Shown one piece after another: positions 1-8,552 of a stretch of 56,381 nucleotides of DNA. Within the stretch, counting starts at the first letter, position 1; the number at the start of each line of letters is the position of its first letter. The notes beneath the pieces were generated by a model. The model ran no database searches, was not told the origin of the DNA, and saw nothing but the letters and a program-made list of their open reading frames with translations. The position numbers were made by a program, and so were the translations under genes. Source of the DNA: Streptomyces sp. MBT65 (lineage in GTDB: Bacteria > Actinomycetota > Actinomycetes > Streptomycetales > Streptomycetaceae); contig NZ_JAENRY010000011.1 in NCBI RefSeq assembly GCF_016612545.1, forward strand, positions 1-56,381. The letters run 5' to 3'.

Positions 1-1435
1 GCGTGCCGGAGCGGTGGGCGGGCCAGTCGTGGGCGTAGGCGGGTGGGGGGCTGCCGGTCGGGGTGAGGTCGGCGACGGGCATGCGGTGGGCCGTGCGGTC
101 GAGGGTCGTGCGGGTGGTGTTGGCGTTGTGGCCGCCGATCGCGGCGGAGGCGCAGCCCGTGTAGAAGGCGATCGGGATGGCGTCCTGGCCGGTGAGCAGG
201 CAGGGCTTGCGGACGCCGAGGCGGTGGAGTTCGGCGGCGGTGCGGGACCAGTCGCGGTGCTGGGTGTTCGTACGGCTCACCGTCCGTTCCAGGACGGCGA
301 GTTGGATCGCCAGATGCCCGGCGAGGCCGATCGCGAGCAGGGTCACCGCGGCCCGCCGCCAGGCTCCGGTCGGTCTGGTGACCAGGTGGATCAGTCCGTC
401 GGAGACCGGGATCGCGACCAGCGCGTAGGCGGGCAGCAGGAAGCGCGGTGCCGCGTATCCGATCATGAACAGGTAGGGGAAGGCGGCCGTGGCGGCGCAG
501 GCGAGCGGGACGAGGGTGGCCGCCGTGCGCCGCGCGCGGACCGCGACGACCAGTCCGACGACGGCGAGCGCGGGGAGCACGAGCCACCACACGTCGACCG
601 CCGGGTTGGGCATCGCCCCCGTGCACGGGCGGCACAGGGCGCGTCCGCCCAGGCTGCGCAGCTGGTCGACGACCGCGATGTGCCAGCCCAGTCCGCCCTC
701 GATGGCCGAGGCCTCGTGCAGCCGCTGGGTCAGGCCGCCGTAACTGACGTACGCCTCGATCACCCACTCCGCGGCGCCGGACGCGAGCCCGGCGAGGAGG
801 ACGGTGAGCAGCCGCCACCGGCGGACGGCCACGAGGAGGACGAGCAGCGGCAGGGTCGCCCAGACCGCGTCCGTCGGCCGCATCCACGCCATCAGGGACG
901 CGCTCGCCGCCAGGCCCCACACCGCGGCCCGGTCCGAGCGGTCGGCCCGGGCGCGCAGACAGCAGCCCGCCGCGGCGAGCGCGCCCACGGCGACCCAGTA
1001 GTTGGGCATGGCCTGCGGGCCGTAGAAGAGGGTCACCCAGAGGGAGGCGAACAGGGCGCCCGCCAGGGCGAGGACGCGGGCCGGGAACAGGCCGCGCCAG
1101 GTGCGGAGGGCGAGGAAGAGGGCGGCGGCCGCCAGGACGGCGAGGTAGACGCGGAGCAGGGTGGTGGACGAGGACCAGGAGGTGACGGGGGCGACCAGGA
1201 GGGAGATGCCGCGGGCGCGGGGTGCGCTGAAGTAGGCGGCGGGGGCGTGCGCGCTGAGCTGGCTGACGTACACGGTCTCGTCCCAGCCGAGGCCCAACCC
1301 GGGTCGTACGAAGACCAGTTGGGCCAGGGCGAAGACGACCGCCACCGCGGCGAGCGGGTATTCCGAGCGGCGGGACGCGGTCGGCGTTCCGAGCCGTCGC
1401 GTCCCGGCGAGTGTGGCGTACGCGCTGCCGGACAT
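1..1435 (-). CDS. Multi-pass membrane glycosyltransferase, GT-C type (partial)
   Basis: The gene enters from its ATG at 1435 and runs off the left edge, so the C-terminus is missing (about 478 codons are present, with no stop in frame in the stretches I read at both ends). A GGAGGGG ribosome site lies just upstream. The N-terminal part reads as a membrane protein: a hydrophobic segment, then the motif GWDETVY on the outer face, then repeated Ala/Leu/Val-rich helices. An acidic Asp-Glu pair in the first loop is typical of GT-C enzymes (GT39/ArnT-like), which move sugars from polyprenyl-phosphate carriers outside the membrane. The substrate cannot be told. Two CTACA-N3-TGTAG boxes sit between 1451 and 1489, suggesting BlaI-type control. 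The strand opposite is also open over this length, but that is a codon-bias shadow. Confidence 0.8.
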   Translation of the reverse strand, partial: MSGSAYATLAGTRRLGTPTASRRSEYPLAAVAVVFALAQLVFVRPGLGLGWDETVYVSQLSAHAPAAYFSAPRARGISLLVAPVTSWSSSTTLLRVYLAVLAAAALFLALRTWRGLFPARVLALAGALFASLWVTLFYGPQAMPNYWVAVGALAAAGCCLRARADRSDRAAVWGLAASASLMAWMRPTDAVWATLPLLVLLVAVRRWRLLTVLLAGLASGAAEWVIEAYVSYGGLTQRLHEASAIEGGLGWHIAVVDQLRSLGGRALCRPCTGAMPNPAVDVWWLVLPALAVVGLVVAVRARRTAATLVPLACAATAAFPYLFMIGYAAPRFLLPAYALVAIPVSDGLIHLVTRPTGAWRRAAVTLLAIGLAGHLAIQLAVLERTVSRTNTQHRDWSRTAAELHRLGVRKPCLLTGQDAIPIAFYTGCASAAIGGHNANTTRTTLDRTAHRMPVADLTPTGSPPPAYAHDWPAHRSGT

Positions 1436-1450
1436 TGCCCACCCCTCCCC

Positions 1451-1463
1451 CTACAGTTTGTAG
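1451..1463. promoter_or_regulatory. BlaI-type operator candidate, proximal copy
   Basis: The sequence is a perfect dyad CTACA-GTT-TGTAG, 15 bp upstream of the glycosyltransferase ATG. TACA/TGTA half-sites are the recognition core of BlaI/MecI repressors. The same core lies directly before the blaI-like gene at 8553-8565. Confidence 0.6.
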
Positions 1464-1476
1464 GGTTTCCAGCACC

Positions 1477-1489
1477 CTACAGCCTGTAG
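1477..1489. promoter_or_regulatory. BlaI-type operator candidate, distal copy
   Basis: A second perfect dyad, CTACA-GCC-TGTAG, lies 26 bp (centre to centre) from the first. Two copies at about 2.5 helical turns would allow two repressor dimers to bind the same stretch. Confidence 0.6.
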
Positions 1490-1652
1490 TTCTGAAGGCG
1501 GGAGCCAGGGAAAACATGGACAAACTACCGCGCGGCGGGCGAGGCCGCGGCCTGTAATTCAGCCAAGCGACTGACGGCCCAGCACGCCGGGGCGCGTCGG
1601 CGGTCACTCCGTACTGCTCCGGAAGAGGCCACCGACGGCCCTGGACGTGCCG

Positions 1653-2462
1653 TCAGGATGCGTCGAGATTCACGCCCTGACGCTTCTTCAGCCAGGCCAC
1701 ACTCTCCGCGACCAGGTCGAAGATGTCCGCCCCCTCGGCGATCCCGTCCGCCTCGATGATGTGCACGCGGATCGCGTCCCGGCCAGCGTCGAGCGCGTCC
1801 GCAAGGGCCACCGAGCCCTGCCCGGCGGCGACTTGGGGTTCGCCGCGTACCGCCGGGCCGTCCTTGACGTGGACGAGTTCGACTCGTTCGGCGAGCCTGG
1901 TGACGACGTCGGCGGGGACCTGGCCCGCGGTCTGTGCCCAGTAGATGTCGACCTCGGCGACGATCGACGGGTCGAGGGCGTCCCACAGGACGTCGTAGCC
2001 GTAGCGGCCGTCGTCGAGCGGGGTCCACTCCCAGTAGTGGTTGTGGTGGCCGACCCGCAGACCGTGCCCGGCGGCCGCCTCGGCCAGGGCGTTGAACCGG
2101 TCGGCGAACCGGCGTACTCCGTCGGCCGAGACCAGCGCGTCGCGGGTGAATCCGGGGAGTGCCTCGGGAGTGGAGGCGATGGCGATGGGCACGCCCGCCT
2201 CGGCCATCTCCTCGAAGAACCAGCCGGGATCCTCCGCGTCGGGCAGGCGGGCGTGGGTGGAGGAGACGGTGAGACCGGCGGCGTCGATGTCGGCCTTCAG
2301 CGAGCGCGCCTCGGCCAGACGCGCGTCACGGGCCAGTTCGGTGCGGCCCAGGCGGAAGGGTTCCACCGAGGTCACCCCGAGGTCGGCGATCCTGGCGAGC
2401 GTGGCGGGTCGGTCGTCGAGGACGTTCATCAGCGTGTAGAGCTGCAGGCCGATGTCCGGCAT
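1653..2462 (-). CDS. Sugar phosphate isomerase/epimerase (xylose isomerase-like TIM barrel)
   Basis: The 269-residue protein has the AP-endonuclease-2/xylose-isomerase TIM-barrel pattern: an N-terminal strand GLQLYTL, the metal-site motif HNHYWE near residue 140, EVDIYW near 170, HVKDG near 200, and a late Glu in HIIEADG. Members of this family isomerise or epimerise keto-sugars, inositol derivatives or hydroxypyruvate with a divalent metal. The length is normal for the family. The gene follows a MalG-type permease on the same strand with a 30-bp gap, so it probably was the last gene of a sugar-uptake operon whose upstream part is now lost. The exact substrate cannot be assigned. Confidence 0.85.
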   Translation of the reverse strand: MPDIGLQLYTLMNVLDDRPATLARIADLGVTSVEPFRLGRTELARDARLAEARSLKADIDAAGLTVSSTHARLPDAEDPGWFFEEMAEAGVPIAIASTPEALPGFTRDALVSADGVRRFADRFNALAEAAAGHGLRVGHHNHYWEWTPLDDGRYGYDVLWDALDPSIVAEVDIYWAQTAGQVPADVVTRLAERVELVHVKDGPAVRGEPQVAAGQGSVALADALDAGRDAIRVHIIEADGIAEGADIFDLVAESVAWLKKRQGVNLDAS

Positions 2463-2492
2463 GCCAAGTTCCGATCTGTCGGGGCCAGTTGG

Positions 2493-3180
2493 TCACTTCA
2501 CGGCGCCGGCGGTGAAGCCGGTGATGAGGAAGCGCTGGAGCAGCAGGAATCCGGCGACGACCGGGAGGGACACGACCAGGGAGGCGGCCATGACCTGGTT
2601 CCAGTAGACGTTCGCCTCGGTGGAGTAGGCCTGGAGGCCTACGGCGAGGGTGCGGGTCTGTGTGTCGGTGAGGACCGAGGCGAAGAGCACCTCGCCCCAG
2701 GCGGTCATGAAGGCGTAGATGCACACGGCGACGATTCCCGGTGTCGCGGCGGGCACGATGATCTGGAGCAGGGTGCGCAGCGGCCCCGCGCCGTCCACCT
2801 TCGCCGCCTCGTCGAGGTCGCGTGGCACCGTGTCGAAGTAGCCGACCAGCATCCACACCGCGAACGGCAGCGAGAAGGTCAGGTACGTGACGATGAGCCC
2901 GGCGCGGGTGCCCACGAGGTCGGTGCCGAGGTTCTGGTCGGCGTAGACGAACAGCAGGTACAGCGGCAGCAGGAAGAGGATGCCGGGGAACATCTGGGTG
3001 GCGAGCACCGCCGACTTGAAGCTTCCGCTGCCGGGGAACTTCCAGCGGCTCAGCGCGTAGGAGGCGAAGACGGCCACCAGTACCGACAGCACGGTCGCGG
3101 ACACGGCCACGATCAGGGAGTTGACGAAGTACTGGGCCAGCGGCACGGTGTGCCAGATCCTCGCCATCGCCGAGTCGGTG
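2493..3180 (-). pseudogene. Sugar ABC permease, MalG type, 5' end missing
   Basis: About 225 residues of a CUT1 inner-membrane permease remain, from WHTVPLAQYF to a normal C-terminus. Five transmembrane stretches are visible, and the cytoplasmic EAA loop is intact (DLDEAAKVDGAG), which would dock to the ATPase. The N-terminal 60-80 residues and first membrane helix are absent: upstream of about 3180 the frame reads the antisense of a dihydropyrimidinase. No partner permease or binding protein is present upstream, so the transporter cannot work as it stands. The downstream isomerase is intact. The break may be a deletion or an assembly joint. The exact boundary is uncertain by about 25 bases. 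Confidence 0.8.
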
Positions 3181-3873
3181 TCGGCCCCGGTGTACTTCGT
3201 CCACCAGTCGACACCCGAGGCGGTCGACCTGGTGGCCCGCGCCCGTGGCCGTGGAGTGCGGGCGTTCACGGAGACGGTGGCCCACCACCTGGTGCTGGAC
3301 GACTCCGCGTACGCGGGCCCGCACCCCGAACGCTTCGTGTGCTGCCCGCCGTTGCGGGACGCCGGCACGGTAGCCGGGCTGCGCTCACGGCTGCTCATGG
3401 GCCAGGTGGCGACGATCGGCAGCGACCACTGCTGCTACGACACCGCCCAGAAGGAGTCGGTGAGTCACGACGTGCGGGCCATGCCCAACGGTCTCCCGGG
3501 AGTTGAGACCCGGATGCCGGTGATCTTCAGCGAGCTGGTGGTCAAGGGCGGCCTGCCGATGGGCCGCTTCGTCGAGTTGATGTGCGCCAACCCTGCCAGG
3601 CTCAACGGCCTCTACCCCCGCAAGGGAGTCATCGCCCCCGGCGCGGACGCGGACCTGGCGATCTGGAACCCCACGGCCACCCGGACCGTCCGCAGCACCG
3701 GCCTGCACATGGCCACGGACTACACACCGTACGAGGGCATGACCGTCACCGGCTGGCCGGAGACCGTCGTGGTGGGCGGCCGTCCCGTCGTCGACGCCGG
3801 GCGACTGACCGACACCCAACCCCGCGGCCGCCATCTGCGCTCGGGCCCGCTGAGCCGGTCCCTGGTGTGCTGA
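3165..3873 (+). pseudogene. Dihydropyrimidinase/hydantoinase, C-terminal half only
   Basis: The frame encodes roughly the last 235 residues of a cyclic amidohydrolase: APVYFVHQST at the joint, CCPPLR, the catalytic-Asp motif GSDHC, the NPARLNGLYPRKG stretch, and the closing GADADLAIWNP and TVVVGGRPVV of the small beta domain. Dihydropyrimidinases are about 460-480 residues, so the N-terminal half with the HxH metal pair and carboxylated lysine is gone and the product cannot be active. There is no start codon or ribosome site suited to the fragment. It meets the truncated permease head to head near 3165-3195. A strong hairpin follows the stop. Confidence 0.85.
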
Positions 3874-3886
3874 TCCGCGGGCGGTC

Positions 3887-3923
3887 GTTCGCGGCACGCA
3901 ATCTCATGGTGCGCGCCGCGAAC
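3887..3923 (+). terminator. Hairpin after the dihydropyrimidinase remnant
   Basis: A 14-bp stem with one mismatch (left arm 3887-3900, right arm 3910-3923) closes a 9-base loop, starting 14 bases after the stop codon. There is no T tract, as is usual in Streptomyces. Confidence 0.55.
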
Positions 3924-4011
3924 ACCCAGTTCCTACCGGAAGGTGGACAGCCGCTCCGGGCCTGGTCAGGGTGACACCGCGTACCAGGAACCATGAAGGA
4001 GCGATTGCCTC

Positions 4012-5139
4012 ATGTGTGAGTCTTCCACCGAGTGCACAGGTGTGTCGGCGTCCCGTAGGACCCTGCTCGGCGCGGTGGCCGCGTCCGCGGCCGCCGTCGC
4101 CGTACCGACGCTGAGCGGGCAGGCGTTCGCGACCCCGGCGGCATCCTCCGACACGGGTCTGTCCCTCACCCTTCTCGGCACCAACTCCGGACCGCCGCCG
4201 CTCGCGGCCCGGTACGGAATCTCCCAGGCGCTGGTGGTCAACGGCCGTACGTACGTGGTCGACTGCGGCCGGGGCGCGGTGAGTCAGTACATGCGCGCCG
4301 GACTGTCGATGCCCTCGCTGACGAGCATCTTCCTCACCCACCTCCACGCCGACCACATCGTCGACTACTACGCCTTCCCCATGCTCGCGGCCGGCGCCTC
4401 GGGCGCACAGGGCTTCCAGAGTCCCGTCGACGTGTACGGCCCCGGCCCGGCAGGCATCGCCTCCGCCGTCGCCGGAGCCCCCGGCCCCATCCCTGGCACC
4501 GTCGAGATGACCAGGCTGGCGGGACAGGCGTACGCCGCGGCCCCCACCTTCTTCATGACGGAACACATCGGCATCGACCCGGCCACCCTGCTCCGGGTCC
4601 ACGACGTGCTTCCGCCGACGGGCACCGGCGCCTCCGCCACGAACACCGCCCCCGCCATGGCGCCTTTCACGGTCATGGAGAACGACGACGTGAAGGTCAC
4701 CGCCGTGCTCGTCCCGCACGGCGCGGTCTACCCCGCCTACGCCTACCGCTTCGACACCGACCACGGCAGCGTCGTCTTCTCCGGCGACACGACCCCGAGC
4801 CCGAACGTCATCAGGCTCGCCCGGCACGCGGACGTCCTGGTGCACGAAGCCCTGTACCCGGCAGGGCTTGCGGCCCTAGGCCTGCCGCAGGCTCTCATCG
4901 ACCACATCCTCGCCACACACACCGACGTCTCCGAACTCGGGCGGATCGCGGCCGAGGCAGGCGTGAAGACGCTGGTCGCCACCCACCTCAGCCCCGGAAA
5001 CCCGGCCGCCACCACGGACGCCACCTGGCGCCGCCTCCTCCGGAACAGCGCACGCCGTGCCGACTTCGGCGGTCGCATGGTCCTGGGCCAGGATCTGCTG
5101 CACGTACCGGTGGGCCGACGGAGCGTCGGCAGCCGCTGA
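4012..5139 (+). CDS. Tat-exported metallo-beta-lactamase-fold hydrolase
   Basis: This is a 375-residue exported metallohydrolase. Residues 14-45 form a twin-arginine signal (SRRTLLG followed by an Ala-rich helix and AFA cleavage region). The mature part has the binuclear zinc motif HLHADH near residue 107, a later metal His in VLVPHG, the bridging Asp in VFSGDT, VHEALY, and a final His in ATHLSP. This order matches the RNase Z/arylsulfatase-like branch rather than class B beta-lactamases. The ATG at 4012 is chosen because GAAGGAG precedes it by about 11 bases. It stands alone between damaged genes. The substrate is unknown; aryl sulfate or phosphodiester hydrolysis is possible from the fold only. 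Confidence 0.85.
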   Translation: MCESSTECTGVSASRRTLLGAVAASAAAVAVPTLSGQAFATPAASSDTGLSLTLLGTNSGPPPLAARYGISQALVVNGRTYVVDCGRGAVSQYMRAGLSMPSLTSIFLTHLHADHIVDYYAFPMLAAGASGAQGFQSPVDVYGPGPAGIASAVAGAPGPIPGTVEMTRLAGQAYAAAPTFFMTEHIGIDPATLLRVHDVLPPTGTGASATNTAPAMAPFTVMENDDVKVTAVLVPHGAVYPAYAYRFDTDHGSVVFSGDTTPSPNVIRLARHADVLVHEALYPAGLAALGLPQALIDHILATHTDVSELGRIAAEAGVKTLVATHLSPGNPAATTDATWRRLLRNSARRADFGGRMVLGQDLLHVPVGRRSVGSR

Positions 5140-5237
5140 GCGGGCCGGCACGTCGACCTTCAACAGCCGTGTTTCTACGACGACTTGGCCCGCCCGCACC
5201 GGCCGTCCGGGAAAGAGGACGGGACATCCGGGACAGG

Positions 5238-6302
5238 TCAGTAGAACTCGACGGTGTTCACCCGGTTGAGCAGCGCGTGTCCGTCCAGGAACCGCGTGGC
5301 GTTGGCGGCGAACAGCTCGGCGATGAGGCGGTCCTCCGCCGCGTCGAGGGCGGCCGTGTGAGGGCTCACGAGCACCTGGTCGTGGTCCCAGAGCGGGCTG
5401 GCGGCCGGCAGCGGCTCCGTCTCGAAGACGTCCAGCGCGGCGAAACCCACCCGTCCGCTGTCGAGGGCGTCGATCAGAGCGGCTTCGTCGACGACGTTTC
5501 CCCGCCCGACGTTGACGAGGGTCGCGCCCGGCCGCAGGGCGTCGAAGAACCGCTTGTCCAGCAGGTGTTCGGTCGCCTCCGTCCCGGGGAGCGTGTTGAC
5601 GACCGCGTCCACGGCCGGTGCCACCTCGACGAGCCGGTCGGGGCTCACCACCTCGGACACGCCGGGGACGGTGATGTCCCGCCTGCTCGTGCCGACGACC
5701 CGTGCGCCCAGCGCGTGCAGTTTCGCGGCGACGACCCGGCCGATCCCGCCGAGACCGAGCACGAGCACGGTCTGCTCGCTCACCTGCCTCATCGTCCAGC
5801 GACCGCTCCATGCGCGGGCGCGCTGCTGACGGCCGAGGCGAGGCAGGTCCTTGGCTCCCGCGAGGACGCCGAAGACGGCGAACTCGGCGAGCGGCCGTCC
5901 GTGCACACCGGCCGAGGTGCTGAAGGCGACCCGGTCGAGTTCCGCGGCGCCGAGTCCCGCCGCCTTGACCTGGCTGCCGCCGCCGGCCGCCATGGTGTGC
6001 ACCCATCGCAGCCGTGCGTTGGCCCGGACCGTACGGGCCAGCGCGGACGGGTCGACGTCCGGGATGCCGTAGAGCGCCTCGGCGGAGTCGAGAAGCGCTT
6101 GGTAGGAGCGCTGTTGCCGGGGCGTGCGCAGCCAGGTCGGATCGCCGGCGAAGTCGGCGGGCCAGCGCATCGGCGGGAGGAGTGCCTGGTCGACGACGAG
6201 GTCGATCCGGGGCTCCAACTCCCGTATGAGCGCGCCGTTCTCCTCGGACAGCGGCGCGGCGACCGCGACCCGGAGCCGGTGGGTGTCCCGTTCCGCTGCC
6301 AT
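5238..6302 (-). CDS. D-2-hydroxyacid dehydrogenase (NAD-dependent)
   Basis: The 354-residue enzyme should reduce a 2-keto acid or oxidise a 2-hydroxy acid with NAD(P). The Rossmann motif GLGGIG is near residue 180, the substrate/catalytic Arg lies in NVGRGNVVDE, the Glu in FETEP, and the catalytic His in SPHTAA, all in the order of the family. The N-terminal 100 residues are the usual catalytic half. Its ATG shares one base with the TGA of the RraA-like gene upstream (TGATG), so the two are translationally coupled. That suggests a short catabolic operon handling keto/hydroxy acids. The open frame extends further upstream, but that part overlaps the RraA-like gene. Confidence 0.88.
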   Translation of the reverse strand: MAAERDTHRLRVAVAAPLSEENGALIRELEPRIDLVVDQALLPPMRWPADFAGDPTWLRTPRQQRSYQALLDSAEALYGIPDVDPSALARTVRANARLRWVHTMAAGGGSQVKAAGLGAAELDRVAFSTSAGVHGRPLAEFAVFGVLAGAKDLPRLGRQQRARAWSGRWTMRQVSEQTVLVLGLGGIGRVVAAKLHALGARVVGTSRRDITVPGVSEVVSPDRLVEVAPAVDAVVNTLPGTEATEHLLDKRFFDALRPGATLVNVGRGNVVDEAALIDALDSGRVGFAALDVFETEPLPAASPLWDHDQVLVSPHTAALDAAEDRLIAELFAANATRFLDGHALLNRVNTVEFY

Positions 6303-6747
6303 CAGGCGGCCTTCCTCCGGAGCGTCTCGACCTCGGCGTCGAGGTCCGCCTCGCGGGCGACGATCTCCTTGACGGCCGCGAGGGCCTCCTCGGCGCGGTG
6401 CGGGGGAATCACGATCACCCCGTCGGCGTCGGCGACGACGATGTCCCCGGGTTCGACGACGACCCCACCGATGGCGACGGACTCGCCGATCGTGCCCGGC
6501 CCGTTCTTGAACGGGCCGGCGGGAGTCAGCCCCCGCGCGAAGACCGGGAACCCGAGCCGCTCGATGATCGCGCCGTCGCGCACATAGCCGTCGACGATCG
6601 CGCCGACGGCACCGAACACGTCGAAGCGCTGGGCGAGGTTGTCGCCGATGACGGCGCGCCCCTCGAAGCCGAAGGCGTTGATGACGAGGACGTCCCCGGG
6701 GCGGATGTGCTCCAGCGCGGCGATCACGGCCTTGTTGTCGCCCGCGT
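6302..6747 (-). pseudogene. RraA-like / HMG aldolase family gene, 5' end missing
   Basis: About 145 residues match the C-terminal two thirds of the RraA fold: GDVLVINAFG, AIVDGYVRD (the Arg-Asp metal/substrate pair of HMG and CHA aldolases) and VEPGDIVVADADGV. A full protein is about 210-230 residues, so 60-80 N-terminal residues are missing. Homology runs back to about 6747 (reading GDNKA), beyond which the other strand encodes a transporter fragment. An in-frame ATG exists at 6727, but it would start inside the fold. Aldolases of this type split hydroxy-oxo acids in aromatic or sugar-acid breakdown, which fits the coupled dehydrogenase downstream. Confidence 0.78.
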
Positions 6748-7034
6748 ACGACTACGGCATCTACGGCCTGCTCGTCACCTATCTCGCGCTCAACATCATG
6801 GGCGACGCCGGTGCCGACGGGCTCTTCCTCACCAACGTCGGCTTCCTGGTCAGCTTCCTCGCCCGCCCCTTCGGCAGCGTGATCTGCGGATACCTCAGCG
6901 ACAAGCTCGGCCGCAAGAGGCTCCTGGCCACCCTCCTGGTGCTCATCTCCGGAGCGACCGCAGCGATCGGCCTCATCCCCTCCCACGCGGCGATCGGGGT
7001 GGGCGCGCCGGTTCTTCTCGTCCTGCTCCGGGGT
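6742..7034 (+). pseudogene. MHS-family MFS transporter fragment (helices 1-4)
   Basis: About 97 residues resemble the first third of a metabolite:H+ symporter: YDYGIYG in helix 1, the cytoplasmic loop DKLGRKR between helices 2 and 3 (the MFS GxLaDrxGRr signature), and the VLLVLLRG end of helix 4. Both ends are cut: on the left it meets the RraA-like gene at about 6744, and on the right an aminotransferase fragment in another frame at about 7033. It cannot make a transporter. Confidence 0.72.
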
Positions 7035-7515
7035 CTACTGTCAGACCTCCTCCAAGAGGTACGCGATGACTGGCCGGCGGGTCGGCTACCTCCGAGGCCC
7101 GTCGCCCCTGATCCAGGCCGCCGCGCGCATCCACAACACCTTCAACGGCTCGGTGAACACGGCCGTCCAGGACGCCGCGCTCGTCGCGGTACGGACGTGC
7201 GACGCCGACATCGCGCGGATGCGAGCGGAGTACGAACGGCGCGGCGAACTCATGCGGGCGGAACTCGCCAAGGTCCCGGGCCTCGAACTCAGCACCCCGG
7301 AGGGCGCGTTCTACCAGTTCCCCCGTTACGACCTCGATCTCCCGTCGGCCGAGGTCGTGGCGGCACTGCGCTCCACCTACGGCGTGGCCGTCCGACCCGG
7401 CAGCGAGTTCGGTGCCCGGGGCGAGGGCCATCTGCGGCTGTCGTACGCTGCCGACGCGGAGTCCATCACCGAGGGCGTCCGTCGTCTGGCCCACGGCCTC
7501 TCGGCCCTCCGGTGA
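7034..7515 (+). pseudogene. Class I/II aminotransferase, C-terminal third only
   Basis: The frame begins just before the PLP-lysine motif (SSKRYAMTG, normally S-x-SK-xx-x-TGWR) and continues through GYLRGP, NTFNGSVNTAVQDAAL, a GAFYQFP segment and the C-terminal RPGSEFG...GHLRLSY region with the substrate carboxylate-binding Arg. Around 160 of about 390 residues are present. The Trp of TGWR reads Arg here (TGRR). No start or ribosome site belongs to it. It is fused on its left to the transporter fragment in a different frame. Confidence 0.78.
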
Positions 7516-7547
7516 ACACCGCCGCCACGCGAACGGGGAGTCGACCC

Positions 7548-8135
7548 ATGCGCAGTGACACCCAGCGCAACCGCAGACAACTCATCAAGGCAGCCGCCGA
7601 GTTGTTCGAGAACTCGCCGACTCCGGTCAGCCTGACCGAGATCGCCAAGCGCGCCGAGGTGTCCACCGCGACCGCCTACCGGCACTTCTCCTCCGTCGAG
7701 GACGTCCTGCACGCCTTCCGCGCCCAAGTCGGCTCCGAACTGCGGGACTTCAGCACACAGCAGACCACCCGGGGCATGCAGCGCCTCGAAGCGGTCTCCC
7801 GCCACTGGGTGTCGCTCGTCCTCGAACACGGCGGCGCGATGGCGCAGATGCGCTCGCACCGCGGCTATCTGGAGCGGCTGCGCGAGAACACCGGCTACCT
7901 CACTCCCCAGGCCGAGGCACTCACCGAACCGCTCCGCCAGACCACCGAGGACCTCGGCCTCGGCGACCTCGGCGACGAGGCCCTGTACCTGTGGAACGCC
8001 CTGTTCGACCCCCGCGACATCCTCGACCTCATCAAGAGCGGCCGGACCGAGGACGAAGCGGCCTCCCGTCTCGTGGCCGCCCTGCGCGGCGCGCTCATCG
8101 GCTGGTCCACGGCACCCGACCGGAGGGACGACTGA
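7548..8135 (+). CDS. TetR-family regulator
   Basis: The 195-residue protein has an N-terminal helix-turn-helix: TEIAKRAEVSTATAYRHFSSVEDVL around residues 28-52 is the TetR recognition unit. A mostly helical ligand-binding domain follows. The ATG at 7548 is supported by GGGGAG 8 bases upstream; the open frame extends leftwards only by chance through the damaged genes. It lies 32 bases after the aminotransferase remnant on the same strand, so it may once have been downstream in that operon. I see no palindrome immediately before it that would mark an operator. Confidence 0.85.
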   Translation: MRSDTQRNRRQLIKAAAELFENSPTPVSLTEIAKRAEVSTATAYRHFSSVEDVLHAFRAQVGSELRDFSTQQTTRGMQRLEAVSRHWVSLVLEHGGAMAQMRSHRGYLERLRENTGYLTPQAEALTEPLRQTTEDLGLGDLGDEALYLWNALFDPRDILDLIKSGRTEDEAASRLVAALRGALIGWSTAPDRRDD

Positions 8136-8552
8136 AGCCCGGCCCTGGACTCCACTCCCGAACTGCCCCCAGCCACAGGGGGTCTCGGCAATCCGCCGAC
8201 CGCCTGCTCATAGGCGTGCGCGACGCGCGGCACGGTGGCGTCGTCGAGCGCCTGCCGGTGATCATCAGGCCGGCAGGGAGACCGCCGACCAGTTCGGGAC
8301 ACTGCACGCACAGCGTCCGCTCCCCCTCGGCGGGCGAACTCCCGCTGGTGCGCCGCTCGTCAACGGCGCCCATCAAGCCCACCGCCCAGCTACCGGATCG
8401 CGTGCCCAACCCGTGCACGCCTCCCCAGGAACTCCCGGAAACTCCCAGGCAGAAGTAGGTAGCCCCCAGTAGCCCCAGCCACACGAACCGGCCCCGACCA
8501 CGCAGAAGCGCCAGGTCAGAGCGTCAAGCGTCAGCGGTGGGCGCGTCACGCC
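8136..8552. other. Intergenic stretch with two hairpins, no gene seen
   Basis: No convincing gene lies in these 417 bases. Open frames on both strands lack ribosome sites and recognisable folds. Two hairpins follow the tetR stop: a 5-bp C5/G5 stem at 8166-8182, and a perfect 8-bp stem at 8251-8258/8270-8277 with an 11-base loop. Either could end the tetR transcript. Confidence 0.5.
8251..8277 (+). terminator. Hairpin downstream of tetR
   Basis: The perfect stem CCTGCCGG/CCGGCAGG carries an 11-base loop, about 115 bases after the stop at 8135. No T tract follows, so function is only probable. Confidence 0.35.

Noticed and set aside
14..1489. A 491-codon open frame on the plus strand
   Set aside because: It is the mirror of the glycosyltransferase on the other strand, with Gly/Arg/Asp-rich low-complexity translation and no fold; typical of very GC-rich DNA.
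1516..1557. A 13-residue open frame next to the BlaI boxes, with a purine-rich stretch before it
   Set aside because: It is too short and biased in composition; it contains a rare CTA codon and I see nothing to support a leader peptide.
1647..3506. A 619-codon open frame on the plus strand
   Set aside because: It covers the antisense of the isomerase and permease; the translation is Gly/Arg/Val-rich and shows no domain.
8095..8484. A 129-codon open frame on the minus strand in the tetR-blaI gap
   Set aside because: No ribosome site, no recognisable domain, and it overlaps the end of tetR; probably chance.
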